From Bryobacteraceae bacterium (lineage in GTDB: Bacteria; Acidobacteriota; Terriglobia; Bryobacterales; Bryobacteraceae), in contig JANXXV010000649.1 in the NCBI GenBank assembly GCA_025350445.1, positions 1 to 7,915 on the forward strand: DNA of 7,915 bases, read 5' to 3'. The notes under the pieces were generated by a model, which searched no databases, was not told the DNA's origin, and was given only the letters and a program-made list of their open reading frames with translations. Made by a program: the position numbers and the translations under genes. Position 1 is the stretch's first letter. Each line of letters opens with the position of its first letter. Of the stretch, positions 1 to 6,248 are shown piece by piece.

Positions 1-970
1 AGCCAAACATGTGGAAGCGCACCTGCTCACTCAGGTAACGCCCAATCACGTCTGACGAATTTCCGATTCCGTTGGGATACGCGGCCGATTTCGAGTTCAA
101 TAGAATGCGCGTGGAATCGATGCACGACGCCGCCATGATTACCCTCTTGGCCAAAACTTTGTGCTCTTCCCTGGTGAAGCGGTCGTAGTATTGCACGCCG
201 TTCGCGCGGCCCTTGTCATCCACCAGCACCCGCGCTACTACCGCGTTATCCAGAACGCGCAGGCGATTGGTCATGAGCGCCGGCTCAATCAGATAGTCCG
301 ATGAATTGAAGAACGCGCCGATGTCGCAGCCTTTTCCGCAAGCGCCGCAATAGTGGCAGGGAGCGCGCCCATTGTGCTCTTTGGTCAACACGGCACGGCG
401 TCCGCTCACTAGTGAAATGCCGATATCCTTCGCGGCTTTTTGCATCAGCCGTTCGCCGCAGCGCGGAGCAGCCGGAGGCAGATGGAACTTGCTGCCAGGC
501 AGCGAATCCTGATCGTCGTCGCCGCCGCACACGCCGATCAACTGGTCCACTTGATCGTAGTAAGGCGCGATGTCTTTGTATCGGATGGGCCAGGGTATTT
601 CCCACCCATCGTGTTCCGGTCCGGCGAAGTCGACGTCCGAATAACGCAGCGAAACACGGCCCCACACATTTGTTTTACCGCCGCGTCCCCACACACGCAC
701 CAGGTCGAACGGATTGCCTTTGTCATAGGTGTATGGTTGCTGTTTTGTGTCCACGTAAAACTTCGGCGGCTCCATCCCGGCGGCCCGCCGCGAACGGTCT
801 TCCCACGGCTTCACATGCGACCAGAACTGTGCGCGATTGAACTTCGTGCCGGCATCCACCATCAGCACGTTCATGCCCTTGCGCGTCAGGTTCCAGGCGG
901 CCATACCGCCCGATGCGCCGCTGCCGATGATCAGTACGTCGTGAACTTCAGGACTCTTCTTGATCTGCAT
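1..970 (-). CDS. GMC-family FAD-dependent oxidoreductase, large (catalytic) subunit, 3' end outside window
   Basis: The minus-strand frame is open from an ATG at 970-968 to the left edge (323 codons seen); the C-terminal substrate-binding and catalytic His/Asn region is not in view. The N-terminus has the dinucleotide-binding motif GSGASGG (residues 16-22), followed by a strand ending VMVDAG-like, and the GMC signature region [10 protein letters not shown] (95-104). Residues 205-215 read [11 protein letters not shown], a ferredoxin-like cysteine cluster also seen in GMC subunits of gluconate and fructose dehydrogenase type, so an Fe-S centre is possible but unproven. By family, the protein oxidises a sugar, sugar acid or alcohol at FAD and passes electrons to a partner cytochrome. 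It begins 1 nt after the stop of the small-subunit gene and has no signal peptide of its own, so it may be exported with the Tat-tagged small subunit. The substrate cannot be read from the sequence. Confidence 0.93.
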   Translation of the reverse strand, partial: MQIKKSPEVHDVLIIGSGASGGMAAWNLTRKGMNVLMVDAGTKFNRAQFWSHVKPWEDRSRRAAGMEPPKFYVDTKQQPYTYDKGNPFDLVRVWGRGGKTNVWGRVSLRYSDVDFAGPEHDGWEIPWPIRYKDIAPYYDQVDQLIGVCGGDDDQDSLPGSKFHLPPAAPRCGERLMQKAAKDIGISLVSGRRAVLTKEHNGRAPCHYCGACGKGCDIGAFFNSSDYLIEPALMTNRLRVLDNAVVARVLVDDKGRANGVQYYDRFTREEHKVLAKRVIMAASCIDSTRILLNSKSAAYPNGIGNSSDVIGRYLSEQVRFHMFG

Positions 971-971
971 G

Positions 972-1496
972 TTAAACCTGATGCTCCGGATGGGTACAGC
1001 CTTTGAACTCTTTCAGAAACGTGTTGCCGTGCCAGCCGAGTTCCGACACAAGCCCTTCTCGGGTGCTGTAGTAGGCGTCGATAGTAGAGTCTTTTGCCAG
1101 CTTGAAGAACTTGCCGCCCGCGGTGGTGGACTCTATGCTCACCGGCGTAAGAATCGCCACTTGCTGTTCCTGCGTCAGCGCCCGGAACGCGCTGCCTTCG
1201 TTCAACCACTGCAATCCAGCCAGCCATTGTTTCTTGAACGCGGCGTTCTTCGCCGCTACCGCATCCAGAATAAGCGGCACTCCTGCGTCGGATGCGCCCG
1301 GTGTATCGGACCGCGGAATGATGAGGTCTACCAACACAGCAGTGAGTGCCAATTCGTCCGCGCTGAAGGCTACGGGCTTGGCCGCCTTCTTCACTTGGAC
1401 AAGATCCGCGGATCCGTGTTCATGCTGCGCATACACCGCCTGCGACGCGGCTGCGGCTGCGATCAACGCCTTCAAAGCGTCCCGTCTGCTGTTCAT
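972..1496 (-). CDS. Gluconate 2-dehydrogenase subunit 3 family protein, Tat-exported
   Basis: A 174-residue protein that matches the small accessory subunit of membrane or periplasmic gluconate-type dehydrogenases (Gluconate_2-dh3 family). The N-terminus [15 protein letters not shown] is a twin-arginine signal: arginines at 4-5, a hydrophobic Ala-rich stretch and likely cleavage near VYA (21-23). The family signature is the segment [15 protein letters not shown] (60-74), and the C-terminus [11 protein letters not shown] (154-164) followed by GCTHPEH is also typical. The role is probably to escort the cofactor-loaded GMC subunit through the Tat pore and to stabilise it; that is known for the family, not shown here. 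It is the first gene of the operon, one nucleotide before the GMC gene. No Shine-Dalgarno sequence precedes the ATG, but a perfect TATAAT lies 9 nt upstream, so translation may start on an almost leaderless mRNA. An in-frame stop at 1518-1520 rules out a distant upstream start. Confidence 0.92.
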   Translation of the reverse strand: MNSRRDALKALIAAAAASQAVYAQHEHGSADLVQVKKAAKPVAFSADELALTAVLVDLIIPRSDTPGASDAGVPLILDAVAAKNAAFKKQWLAGLQWLNEGSAFRALTQEQQVAILTPVSIESTTAGGKFFKLAKDSTIDAYYSTREGLVSELGWHGNTFLKEFKGCTHPEHQV

Positions 1497-1505
1497 GATG
1501 CGACA

Positions 1506-1511
1506 ATTATA
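1506..1511 (-). promoter_or_regulatory. Putative -10 element (TATAAT) of the dehydrogenase operon
   Basis: On the minus strand the hexamer TATAAT lies in the 17-nt gap between the divergent starts. With usual spacing, transcription would begin near 1499, about 3 nt before the ATG at 1496, giving an essentially leaderless mRNA. This fits the lack of a Shine-Dalgarno sequence. No convincing -35 hexamer was found at 15-18 nt spacing, so the call rests on the -10 match and its position. Confidence 0.4.
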
Positions 1512-1513
1512 TC

Positions 1514-3040
1514 TTGATTACAGAAGTGGATCTGCACGCCGCGCTGCGCCGTTATTGGGGTTACGACGGGTTTCGGCCAATGCAGGAGCGGATCGTGACC
1601 AGTATTCTTGCGGGTAACGATGTAGCGGTGGTGATGCCCACCGGTGGCGGCAAATCTCTCTGTTACCAGTTGCCGGCGGCCGCAACCGGCGGCACCGCGA
1701 TTGTCATCTCGCCGTTAATCGCACTGATGCAGGATCAGGCGGCGCACCTGGCACAGATGGGAATTCCGGCCGCGATCCTGAACAGCACGTTTACCCAGGC
1801 CGAGCAATCGGGCATTATCCGATCCGCCATGCAGGGCGCGTACCGTTTACTTTATCTCTCGCCTGAACGGCTGGCACGTCCGGACACAATCGACTGGCTG
1901 TCCCGAGTTCCCGTCTCGTTCTTCGCCATTGATGAAGCGCACTGCATCTCCGAATGGGGCCATGAGTTCCGTCCGGAGTACCGGCAACTGAGCCGGCTGC
2001 GCGATTTGTTTCCCGATAAGCCCATCGCCGCATTTACGGCCAGCGCCACGCAGCAAGTGCGGCATGACATTCTGCAACAGCTGAAGCTTCATCAGCCGCA
2101 CAAATACATTCTCAGTTTTCATCGGCCCAATCTGCGCTACCTGGTGAAGTTGTGCGATTCCAAAACGCAGCCGAAGCTGTTGCTGGCGGCGCTGGCGGAA
2201 CACGCGGGCAGCAATGCGATCGTGTATGCGCCGACAATCAAGACGGTGGAGGCTACTGTGGAATTTCTGAAATCGAATGGAATTCCGGCGATTGCCTATC
2301 ACGGAAAGATGGGGAACTCACTGCGGCAGCGGAATCAGGAACTATGGATGTCGGAAGAAGTGCCGGTACTGGTGGGCACGCTGGCATTCGGGCTCGGCAT
2401 CAACAAGCCCTCGGTGCGCACGGTGATTCATCTTGCGATGCCGAAGTCGATTGAGCAGTATTACCAGGAAGCGGGGCGCGCCGGGCGTGACGGATTGCCG
2501 GCCGACTGCGCGCTGCTGTGGCAGAAGAAAGACGCGGGGCTGCTGGCGCATTTCACCGGGCAACTGACAGATTCCCGCGAGCGTGACAATGCCTGGGACC
2601 GCTATCGCATCATCCGGCGATATGTGGAATCCGAGGGGTGCCGGCATCATCAAATCTGCATGCACTTCGGAGAAACGCCCAAGTGGACAGAGTGCGGGAT
2701 GTGCGACGTCTGCCGCTCGGCGCCGGGTTGGTTCAGCGGAAAAGCTCCGCTGCGCATAAAGATTTCGATTGCGCCAGTGCCTGCTCCGGTGCGATCTCCA
2801 AGGCCATTGCAGGATAACGATGAAGGCTTGGTAGCGCATATGAAGAAGTGGCGGCGTGAACTGGCCCAAGCGCGCGGCATCCCCGCATTCATGATTCTGC
2901 ACGACACCACGTTGCTGGACTTGTGCCGCAAGGAACCGCGCGATTTGAGTGAACTGCTGCACGTCACTGGTATCGGAGAGCGCAAGGCGGAGCTGTACGG
3001 CGCGGAGATTTTGAAGGCGCTGGCCGGGTTTCACAGATGA
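1514..3040 (+). CDS. recQ: RecQ-family ATP-dependent DNA helicase (helicase core, zinc motif, HRDC; no winged helix)
   Basis: A 508-residue 3'-5' superfamily 2 DNA helicase that would act in repair of recombination intermediates and stalled forks. Motifs are complete: motif 0 around GYDGFRPMQE (16-25), Walker A PTGGGKS (42-48), motif Ia ISPLIALMQDQ (65-75), DEAH (140-143) followed by the RecQ aromatic loop through EFRPEY, TASA (175-178), HRPN (203-206), AFGLGINKP (291-299) and the motif VI run QEAGRAGRDG (318-327). Zinc ligands are C376, C394, C397 and C400. An HRDC domain occupies about 438-506. Only about 35 residues separate the zinc motif from HRDC, so the RQC winged helix of E. coli RecQ is missing. 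The start is TTG at 1514; an in-frame stop at 1496-1498 leaves no upstream ATG, and GTG at 1526 is the alternative. No clear ribosome-binding site is seen. The gene is divergent from the dehydrogenase operon by 17 nt, and its promoter probably lies inside that neighbour. Confidence 0.96.
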   Translation: MITEVDLHAALRRYWGYDGFRPMQERIVTSILAGNDVAVVMPTGGGKSLCYQLPAAATGGTAIVISPLIALMQDQAAHLAQMGIPAAILNSTFTQAEQSGIIRSAMQGAYRLLYLSPERLARPDTIDWLSRVPVSFFAIDEAHCISEWGHEFRPEYRQLSRLRDLFPDKPIAAFTASATQQVRHDILQQLKLHQPHKYILSFHRPNLRYLVKLCDSKTQPKLLLAALAEHAGSNAIVYAPTIKTVEATVEFLKSNGIPAIAYHGKMGNSLRQRNQELWMSEEVPVLVGTLAFGLGINKPSVRTVIHLAMPKSIEQYYQEAGRAGRDGLPADCALLWQKKDAGLLAHFTGQLTDSRERDNAWDRYRIIRRYVESEGCRHHQICMHFGETPKWTECGMCDVCRSAPGWFSGKAPLRIKISIAPVPAPVRSPRPLQDNDEGLVAHMKKWRRELAQARGIPAFMILHDTTLLDLCRKEPRDLSELLHVTGIGERKAELYGAEILKALAGFHR

Positions 3041-3054
3041 CAGGACCACCGGTT

Positions 3055-3810
3055 ATGCGCCAGACTTGGCGCGATCTGACATTTCTGCATTGGCCGATGG
3101 AAGCCGATGTCATTCGGCCGTTCATCCCCGGCGGGCTTCAACTCGACCTGCATGACGGCGTGGCATGGGTGGGGCTGGTGCCGTTTGTAATCGACGATCT
3201 GACGTTGCCGAAAGCACCCGCGGTTCCATGGCTCTCCAGCTTTGCGGAAACGAATGTGCGAACTTACGTAGTGGACCAAAACGGTATGCGCGGCGTGTGG
3301 TTTTTCTCGCTCGATGCGGCGCGCCTTCTTGCGGTCATCGGCGCGCGCGCCGCCTATGCGCTCCCCTATTTCTGGGCGCGGATGAGCGTCACTTGCGACG
3401 GGAACAGAGTACAGTATTCCAGCCGGCGCCATTGCAGTAAGCTGGGCCGCTGCGATATAGAAGTGAATATCGGTGAGGCAATCACCCAGCCGAGCGGGTT
3501 GGACACATTTTTGACCGCCCGCTTCCGCCTCTATGCGGGAAGGGGTGAACGGATTTTCACAGCCGATGTAGAACATCCGCCCTGGAAGTTGCAGCGCGCC
3601 ACTGTGGTGAAACTGGAACAGGATTTGATACAAGCCGCTGGTCTGCCTGCTGTCCAGTCTCAACCTCTAGCCCATTTCGGGGGCAGAGTGAATGTGCTGG
3701 TAGGACGGCTGGCACCCTTGCCCGCAGCCGAGCCCCTGCTCGGCTCTCCCACTACTCTGAGCATGCCCGACGAGGGCGTCCGGCGCGGTCCCGGAGGACC
3801 ACCGTCCTAA
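3055..3810 (+). CDS. DUF2071 family protein (YqjF-like) with a repeat-derived C-terminal tail
   Basis: The family is recognised from conserved stretches: the start MRQTWRDLTFLHWP, a PFIPGGLQLD segment, FAETNVRTYV (63-72), GVWFFSLDAA (80-89) and ARAAYALPYFWARM (97-110). DUF2071 proteins adopt an acetoacetate-decarboxylase-like fold; their substrate and role are unknown, and the protein is probably cytoplasmic with no signal or membrane segment. Two starts are possible. ATG at 3037 overlaps the recQ stop as ATGA but has no ribosome-binding site. ATG at 3055 has AGGA (3042-3045) 9 nt ahead and gives the usual family N-terminus, so I prefer it. The core appears to end at the RVNVLVGRLAPL segment (about residue 222). 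The last 29 residues, rich in Pro, Gly and Arg, are encoded by a hairpin-rich repeat and are probably not part of the fold. The stop overlaps the stop of the convergent DUF362 gene by 4 nt. Likely co-transcribed with recQ. Confidence 0.88.
   Translation: MRQTWRDLTFLHWPMEADVIRPFIPGGLQLDLHDGVAWVGLVPFVIDDLTLPKAPAVPWLSSFAETNVRTYVVDQNGMRGVWFFSLDAARLLAVIGARAAYALPYFWARMSVTCDGNRVQYSSRRHCSKLGRCDIEVNIGEAITQPSGLDTFLTARFRLYAGRGERIFTADVEHPPWKLQRATVVKLEQDLIQAAGLPAVQSQPLAHFGGRVNVLVGRLAPLPAAEPLLGSPTTLSMPDEGVRRGPGGPPS
3721..3808. repeat. Hairpin-rich, probably palindromic repeat element at a convergent gene junction
   Basis: Three perfect inverted repeats sit in about 90 bp: AGCCGAG/CTCGGCT (3726-3732 with 3739-3745, 6-nt loop), GACG/CGTC (3769-3772 with 3777-3780) and GGTCC/GGACC (3787-3791 with 3796-3800, 4-nt loop). 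The last overlaps an alternative AGGAC/GTCCT hairpin (3795-3799 with 3804-3808). No T-tract follows, so it is not a classic intrinsic terminator, although it could still end or protect the two converging transcripts. It is called a repeat from its structure only; copies elsewhere in the genome cannot be seen from this window. Confidence 0.45.
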
Positions 3811-4967
3811 ACCCGTTTCCGGAAGTCGAACCTCGCATCGCGAATCGAAGTTCCAATCACCTCGATCTTACTCAAATCCCGAGTCCCCACGCCGTGCAAT
3901 TCAGCCAGCCGCAGCGTACTATCGCTTGTCTCAAACGGCGCCCGGCCCCGGTCGGCCATCGGGTCGTAGCCCATCACCGCCGCGGACACGGCATCGGTTG
4001 TTACGCAATTCGTCCCCGCAATCAACACGCCCGGGCTCACCGGAACCACACCACCGATCCACGGGCCTTCGCCTCCGGCCATCGACTCGATCCCGTCGAT
4101 AATCGCCAGATGAATCGGACGCGCGGCGACCAGATCGGCCACCACTCTCGGTACACGATAACCACCCTCGCGCGGACACTTCGGATCATTCTCCGCAGGC
4201 GCAATCTTCGAAGGCGCGCGCGAGCCGCTATGAATCACAGAACCGCGCCCGCCTGAAGGCTTGATGCTCGGCTCGTCACGCCCCGCACCATCGCCGTAAA
4301 TCGTGCACGGCGTGATGCCGAAGCAGTTCTTCATGGACAACGTGATCCCCGCCGTAGCGTGGTCTTTCAACTTCGCAATAGACACAAACACATCGCAATC
4401 TTCATACGAATGGTTCAGGTAATACTGCTTGAACATGTGCCCGCCGCCCGGCGGCGTGAACACCGAATACCGCTTCGCATTACCCAGGTAATTGGTGTTC
4501 TCCATCTCCACATGCGCCGCCGCATTCAGCAGGCTGCCGGCATCCCAGTTAGCCTCCATCATGTATTCTTCCAGCGGATCGGCATTGTTCCAGGGGCTTT
4601 CCAGCAGGCGCATGCGCTTGGCGCCCGCTTTGCCCATCAGCGCCACTGTCGTCCCAATCACCGCCGGATGGGTCCAATGCGCCAGTTCCGCCGGACGATA
4701 TCCCATTCTCTGATTTGGAGACCCCGTGAGATTGATCTTTATCGCCACCGTCTTGCCCGCCACCAGCCGGCCAAGCCCGCCCAGTTGGTCGAACATCTTC
4801 TCCATAATAGGCGCCAGCTCTTTGCCGTAGCTGTTGCACCGGGCGATAGCCACGGGCGCGGTCGGCGGCGCGGCGGCCAGCGTAGGCCGCGCGCCCGCAA
4901 GCGCTCCGGCAGTTGCCGTCACGGCGGACATCCATTGTCTACGGGTATATCCAGGGCACTGATGCAT
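3807..4967 (-). CDS. DUF362 domain protein with Tat signal peptide
   Basis: A 386-residue protein of the uncharacterised DUF362 family. The N-terminus carries a twin-arginine signal, TRRQWMSAVTATAGALAGA (residues 8-26), with probable cleavage near the Ala-rich LAAA (30-33), so the mature protein should be periplasmic and may carry a cofactor. Family hallmarks are KLKDHATAGITLSMKNCFG (199-217), the DGIESMAGGEGPWIGG loop (291-306) and GTNCVTTDAVSAAVMGYDP (318-336). Many DUF362 proteins also carry a 4Fe-4S ferredoxin module; none is present here and the cysteines are scattered (4, 44, 191, 215, 221, 264, 321). The start is well supported: GGAG at 4978-4975 lies 7 nt before the ATG, inside the last codons of the upstream gene, whose stop is 2 nt from this start. 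It is therefore the second gene of a tight operon with the 408-residue protein. Its 3' end overlaps the convergent DUF2071 stop. Biochemical function is unknown. Confidence 0.9.
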   Translation of the reverse strand: MHQCPGYTRRQWMSAVTATAGALAGARPTLAAAPPTAPVAIARCNSYGKELAPIMEKMFDQLGGLGRLVAGKTVAIKINLTGSPNQRMGYRPAELAHWTHPAVIGTTVALMGKAGAKRMRLLESPWNNADPLEEYMMEANWDAGSLLNAAAHVEMENTNYLGNAKRYSVFTPPGGGHMFKQYYLNHSYEDCDVFVSIAKLKDHATAGITLSMKNCFGITPCTIYGDGAGRDEPSIKPSGGRGSVIHSGSRAPSKIAPAENDPKCPREGGYRVPRVVADLVAARPIHLAIIDGIESMAGGEGPWIGGVVPVSPGVLIAGTNCVTTDAVSAAVMGYDPMADRGRAPFETSDSTLRLAELHGVGTRDLSKIEVIGTSIRDARFDFRKRV

Positions 4968-4969
4968 GG

Positions 4970-6196
4970 TTAATCTCCAAACTCAATTGCGGCGTATACG
5001 GGGAATGGCGGCAGATTCACTTCCACGCCTTCTCCTCGGGGAGTAACGGATAACGCCTCTGCCGGCTGGGACGACAATCCGGCCAACTTCGCCGACTTAT
5101 AAGGATGGGCGACATACAAACTGACCGGATGCCCAAACGCGCGCGTCGCGTAGTTCACCACCTGCACCAGCCCCGTGCCGCCCGGCCCAACCGTATACCG
5201 GGCATTCGTCGAACCCGCATTCCACAGCCGGATCACGTCGTTCCGGCGGCTCATCAACAGATGCGCATCGCTCGCCAGTTGATACGGATCGGTCCACAGT
5301 TTACGCGCAATCGCCACCCGGCCCTCGCGGTGGGAAAAATAATCGTAGCTGTCTTCAAAGTTGCCCGCGGCCTTCATCGATCCAGTCATATGAGCCACGC
5401 TTGCCGGAGCGATCACCAACCCGCCGCCGCTCATAAACTCTCCCAGCAACGCCTGTAACCGGGCGTCTGGCTCGCGCTGCTGTACCAGCAGGATTGCCTT
5501 CAGCCCTTCCATCGATTTCGCGTCGGTACCGGCCGCGTCCAGAATCCGGTATGGTAGATAGCGGCGGTTACAAAGGTTCAGTACCTCTCCCGCGAGATAC
5601 TCATTCGGACCGGCAAAATCGGAAAGCACGCCGAACTTCGCAACAGTCTGATAACCGCGCCACGCCTTTTGCCGTTCGAAAAATTGCACCGCCCCGCTGA
5701 TGTTCTTCCAGGTGGCTTGCGCCTCGGAGTTGCCTGCCGACAGCCCTTTGCGCAACTCGTCATCGAGTGAAATCAGCCAGCGCGATCCATAAACCGCCGC
5801 GTCCGCAACTGCCAGTGTGTACGCCTCGCTGCGCAGCATTCCCGAACCTTTGGGAGGGTCCGCGACGATCCAGATCGGCTTCCCTGGTTCCCTGACGTGT
5901 GTCAGCGACGCGATCCATCCGTTGGAATCCACCCAAGGTGCGCCTGTTGGCCCCGCAGCTACTCCTGCGGATTTACCGCGCCCGGCAACAGGCACTCGCG
6001 GCCATTTCGCCTTGCGGATCACCGTGACCCGCGGTTCCAACTCGCTCATCGCCACAGCGTCCAACCCGGACCGTTTCGCTAACTCATCCGCCGATCCGTT
6101 CCCCACCAGGCAATTCACTGGAGAGCCTTTCAACCATCCGAGTGACGCCGATTCATCGGGCCAGTAGAGCGGAATCCAATCAGACGGCTTAGTCAT
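4970..6196 (-). CDS. Uncharacterised 408-residue protein, glycoside-hydrolase-like architecture
   Basis: No family can be named with confidence. Residues 1-180 contain WIPLYWPDES (7-16), LKGSPVNCL (22-30), PWVDSNGW (87-94) and a YTLAVADAAVYGSRWLISLDD stretch (126-146), reminiscent of a reduced sugar-hydrolase barrel. Residues 185-265 (AKFGVLSDF, then LKAILLVQQREPDARLQALL and GEFMSGGGLVIAP) look like the flavodoxin/glutaminase-type fold that follows the barrel in beta-galactosidase-like enzymes. The C-terminus (320-408), with RLWNAGST and the final NLPPFPVYAAIEFG, resembles the beta-sandwich that closes such proteins. These are fold-level impressions by eye. There is no signal peptide, and an in-frame stop at 6215-6217 prevents a longer N-terminus from the current sequence. 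It is the first gene of an operon with the Tat-exported DUF362 protein 2 nt downstream, and it is divergent from the enolase gene. Confidence 0.75.
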   Translation of the reverse strand: MTKPSDWIPLYWPDESASLGWLKGSPVNCLVGNGSADELAKRSGLDAVAMSELEPRVTVIRKAKWPRVPVAGRGKSAGVAAGPTGAPWVDSNGWIASLTHVREPGKPIWIVADPPKGSGMLRSEAYTLAVADAAVYGSRWLISLDDELRKGLSAGNSEAQATWKNISGAVQFFERQKAWRGYQTVAKFGVLSDFAGPNEYLAGEVLNLCNRRYLPYRILDAAGTDAKSMEGLKAILLVQQREPDARLQALLGEFMSGGGLVIAPASVAHMTGSMKAAGNFEDSYDYFSHREGRVAIARKLWTDPYQLASDAHLLMSRRNDVIRLWNAGSTNARYTVGPGGTGLVQVVNYATRAFGHPVSLYVAHPYKSAKLAGLSSQPAEALSVTPRGEGVEVNLPPFPVYAAIEFGD

Positions 6197-6248
6197 GAAT
6201 GATTCGATTATCTCTCAATTCCGCCGGCGCGTTTGCGAAACTCAATTG

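Noticed and set aside
412..1006. Long plus-strand open frames across the GMC gene
   Set aside because: They are Arg/His-rich shadow frames opposite a well-conserved GMC protein.
2342..3049. 235-codon minus-strand open frame inside recQ
   Set aside because: It is antisense to the conserved helicase, zinc and HRDC region, and its translation has no recognisable domain.
3726..3745. Intrinsic terminator at the AGCCGAG/CTCGGCT hairpin
   Set aside because: No T-tract follows on either strand; the structure is better described as part of a palindromic repeat.
4359..4973. 204-codon plus-strand open frame antisense to the DUF362 gene
   Set aside because: Its His/Arg-rich composition is typical of a complement frame in high-GC DNA, and the opposite strand carries clear family motifs.
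6195..6248. Longer enolase start at ATG 6195, overlapping the divergent gene's ATG in a CATG
   Set aside because: The extra 18 residues have no place in enolase alignments, no ribosome-binding site precedes the codon, and ATG 6249 places the first enolase motif exactly.
4979..6248. The 11-bp direct repeat AAACTCAATTG at 4979-4989 and 6238-6248, flanking the 408-residue gene
   Set aside because: Several 11-bp matches are expected by chance in about 8 kb, and there are no inverted ends or transposase to support insertion.
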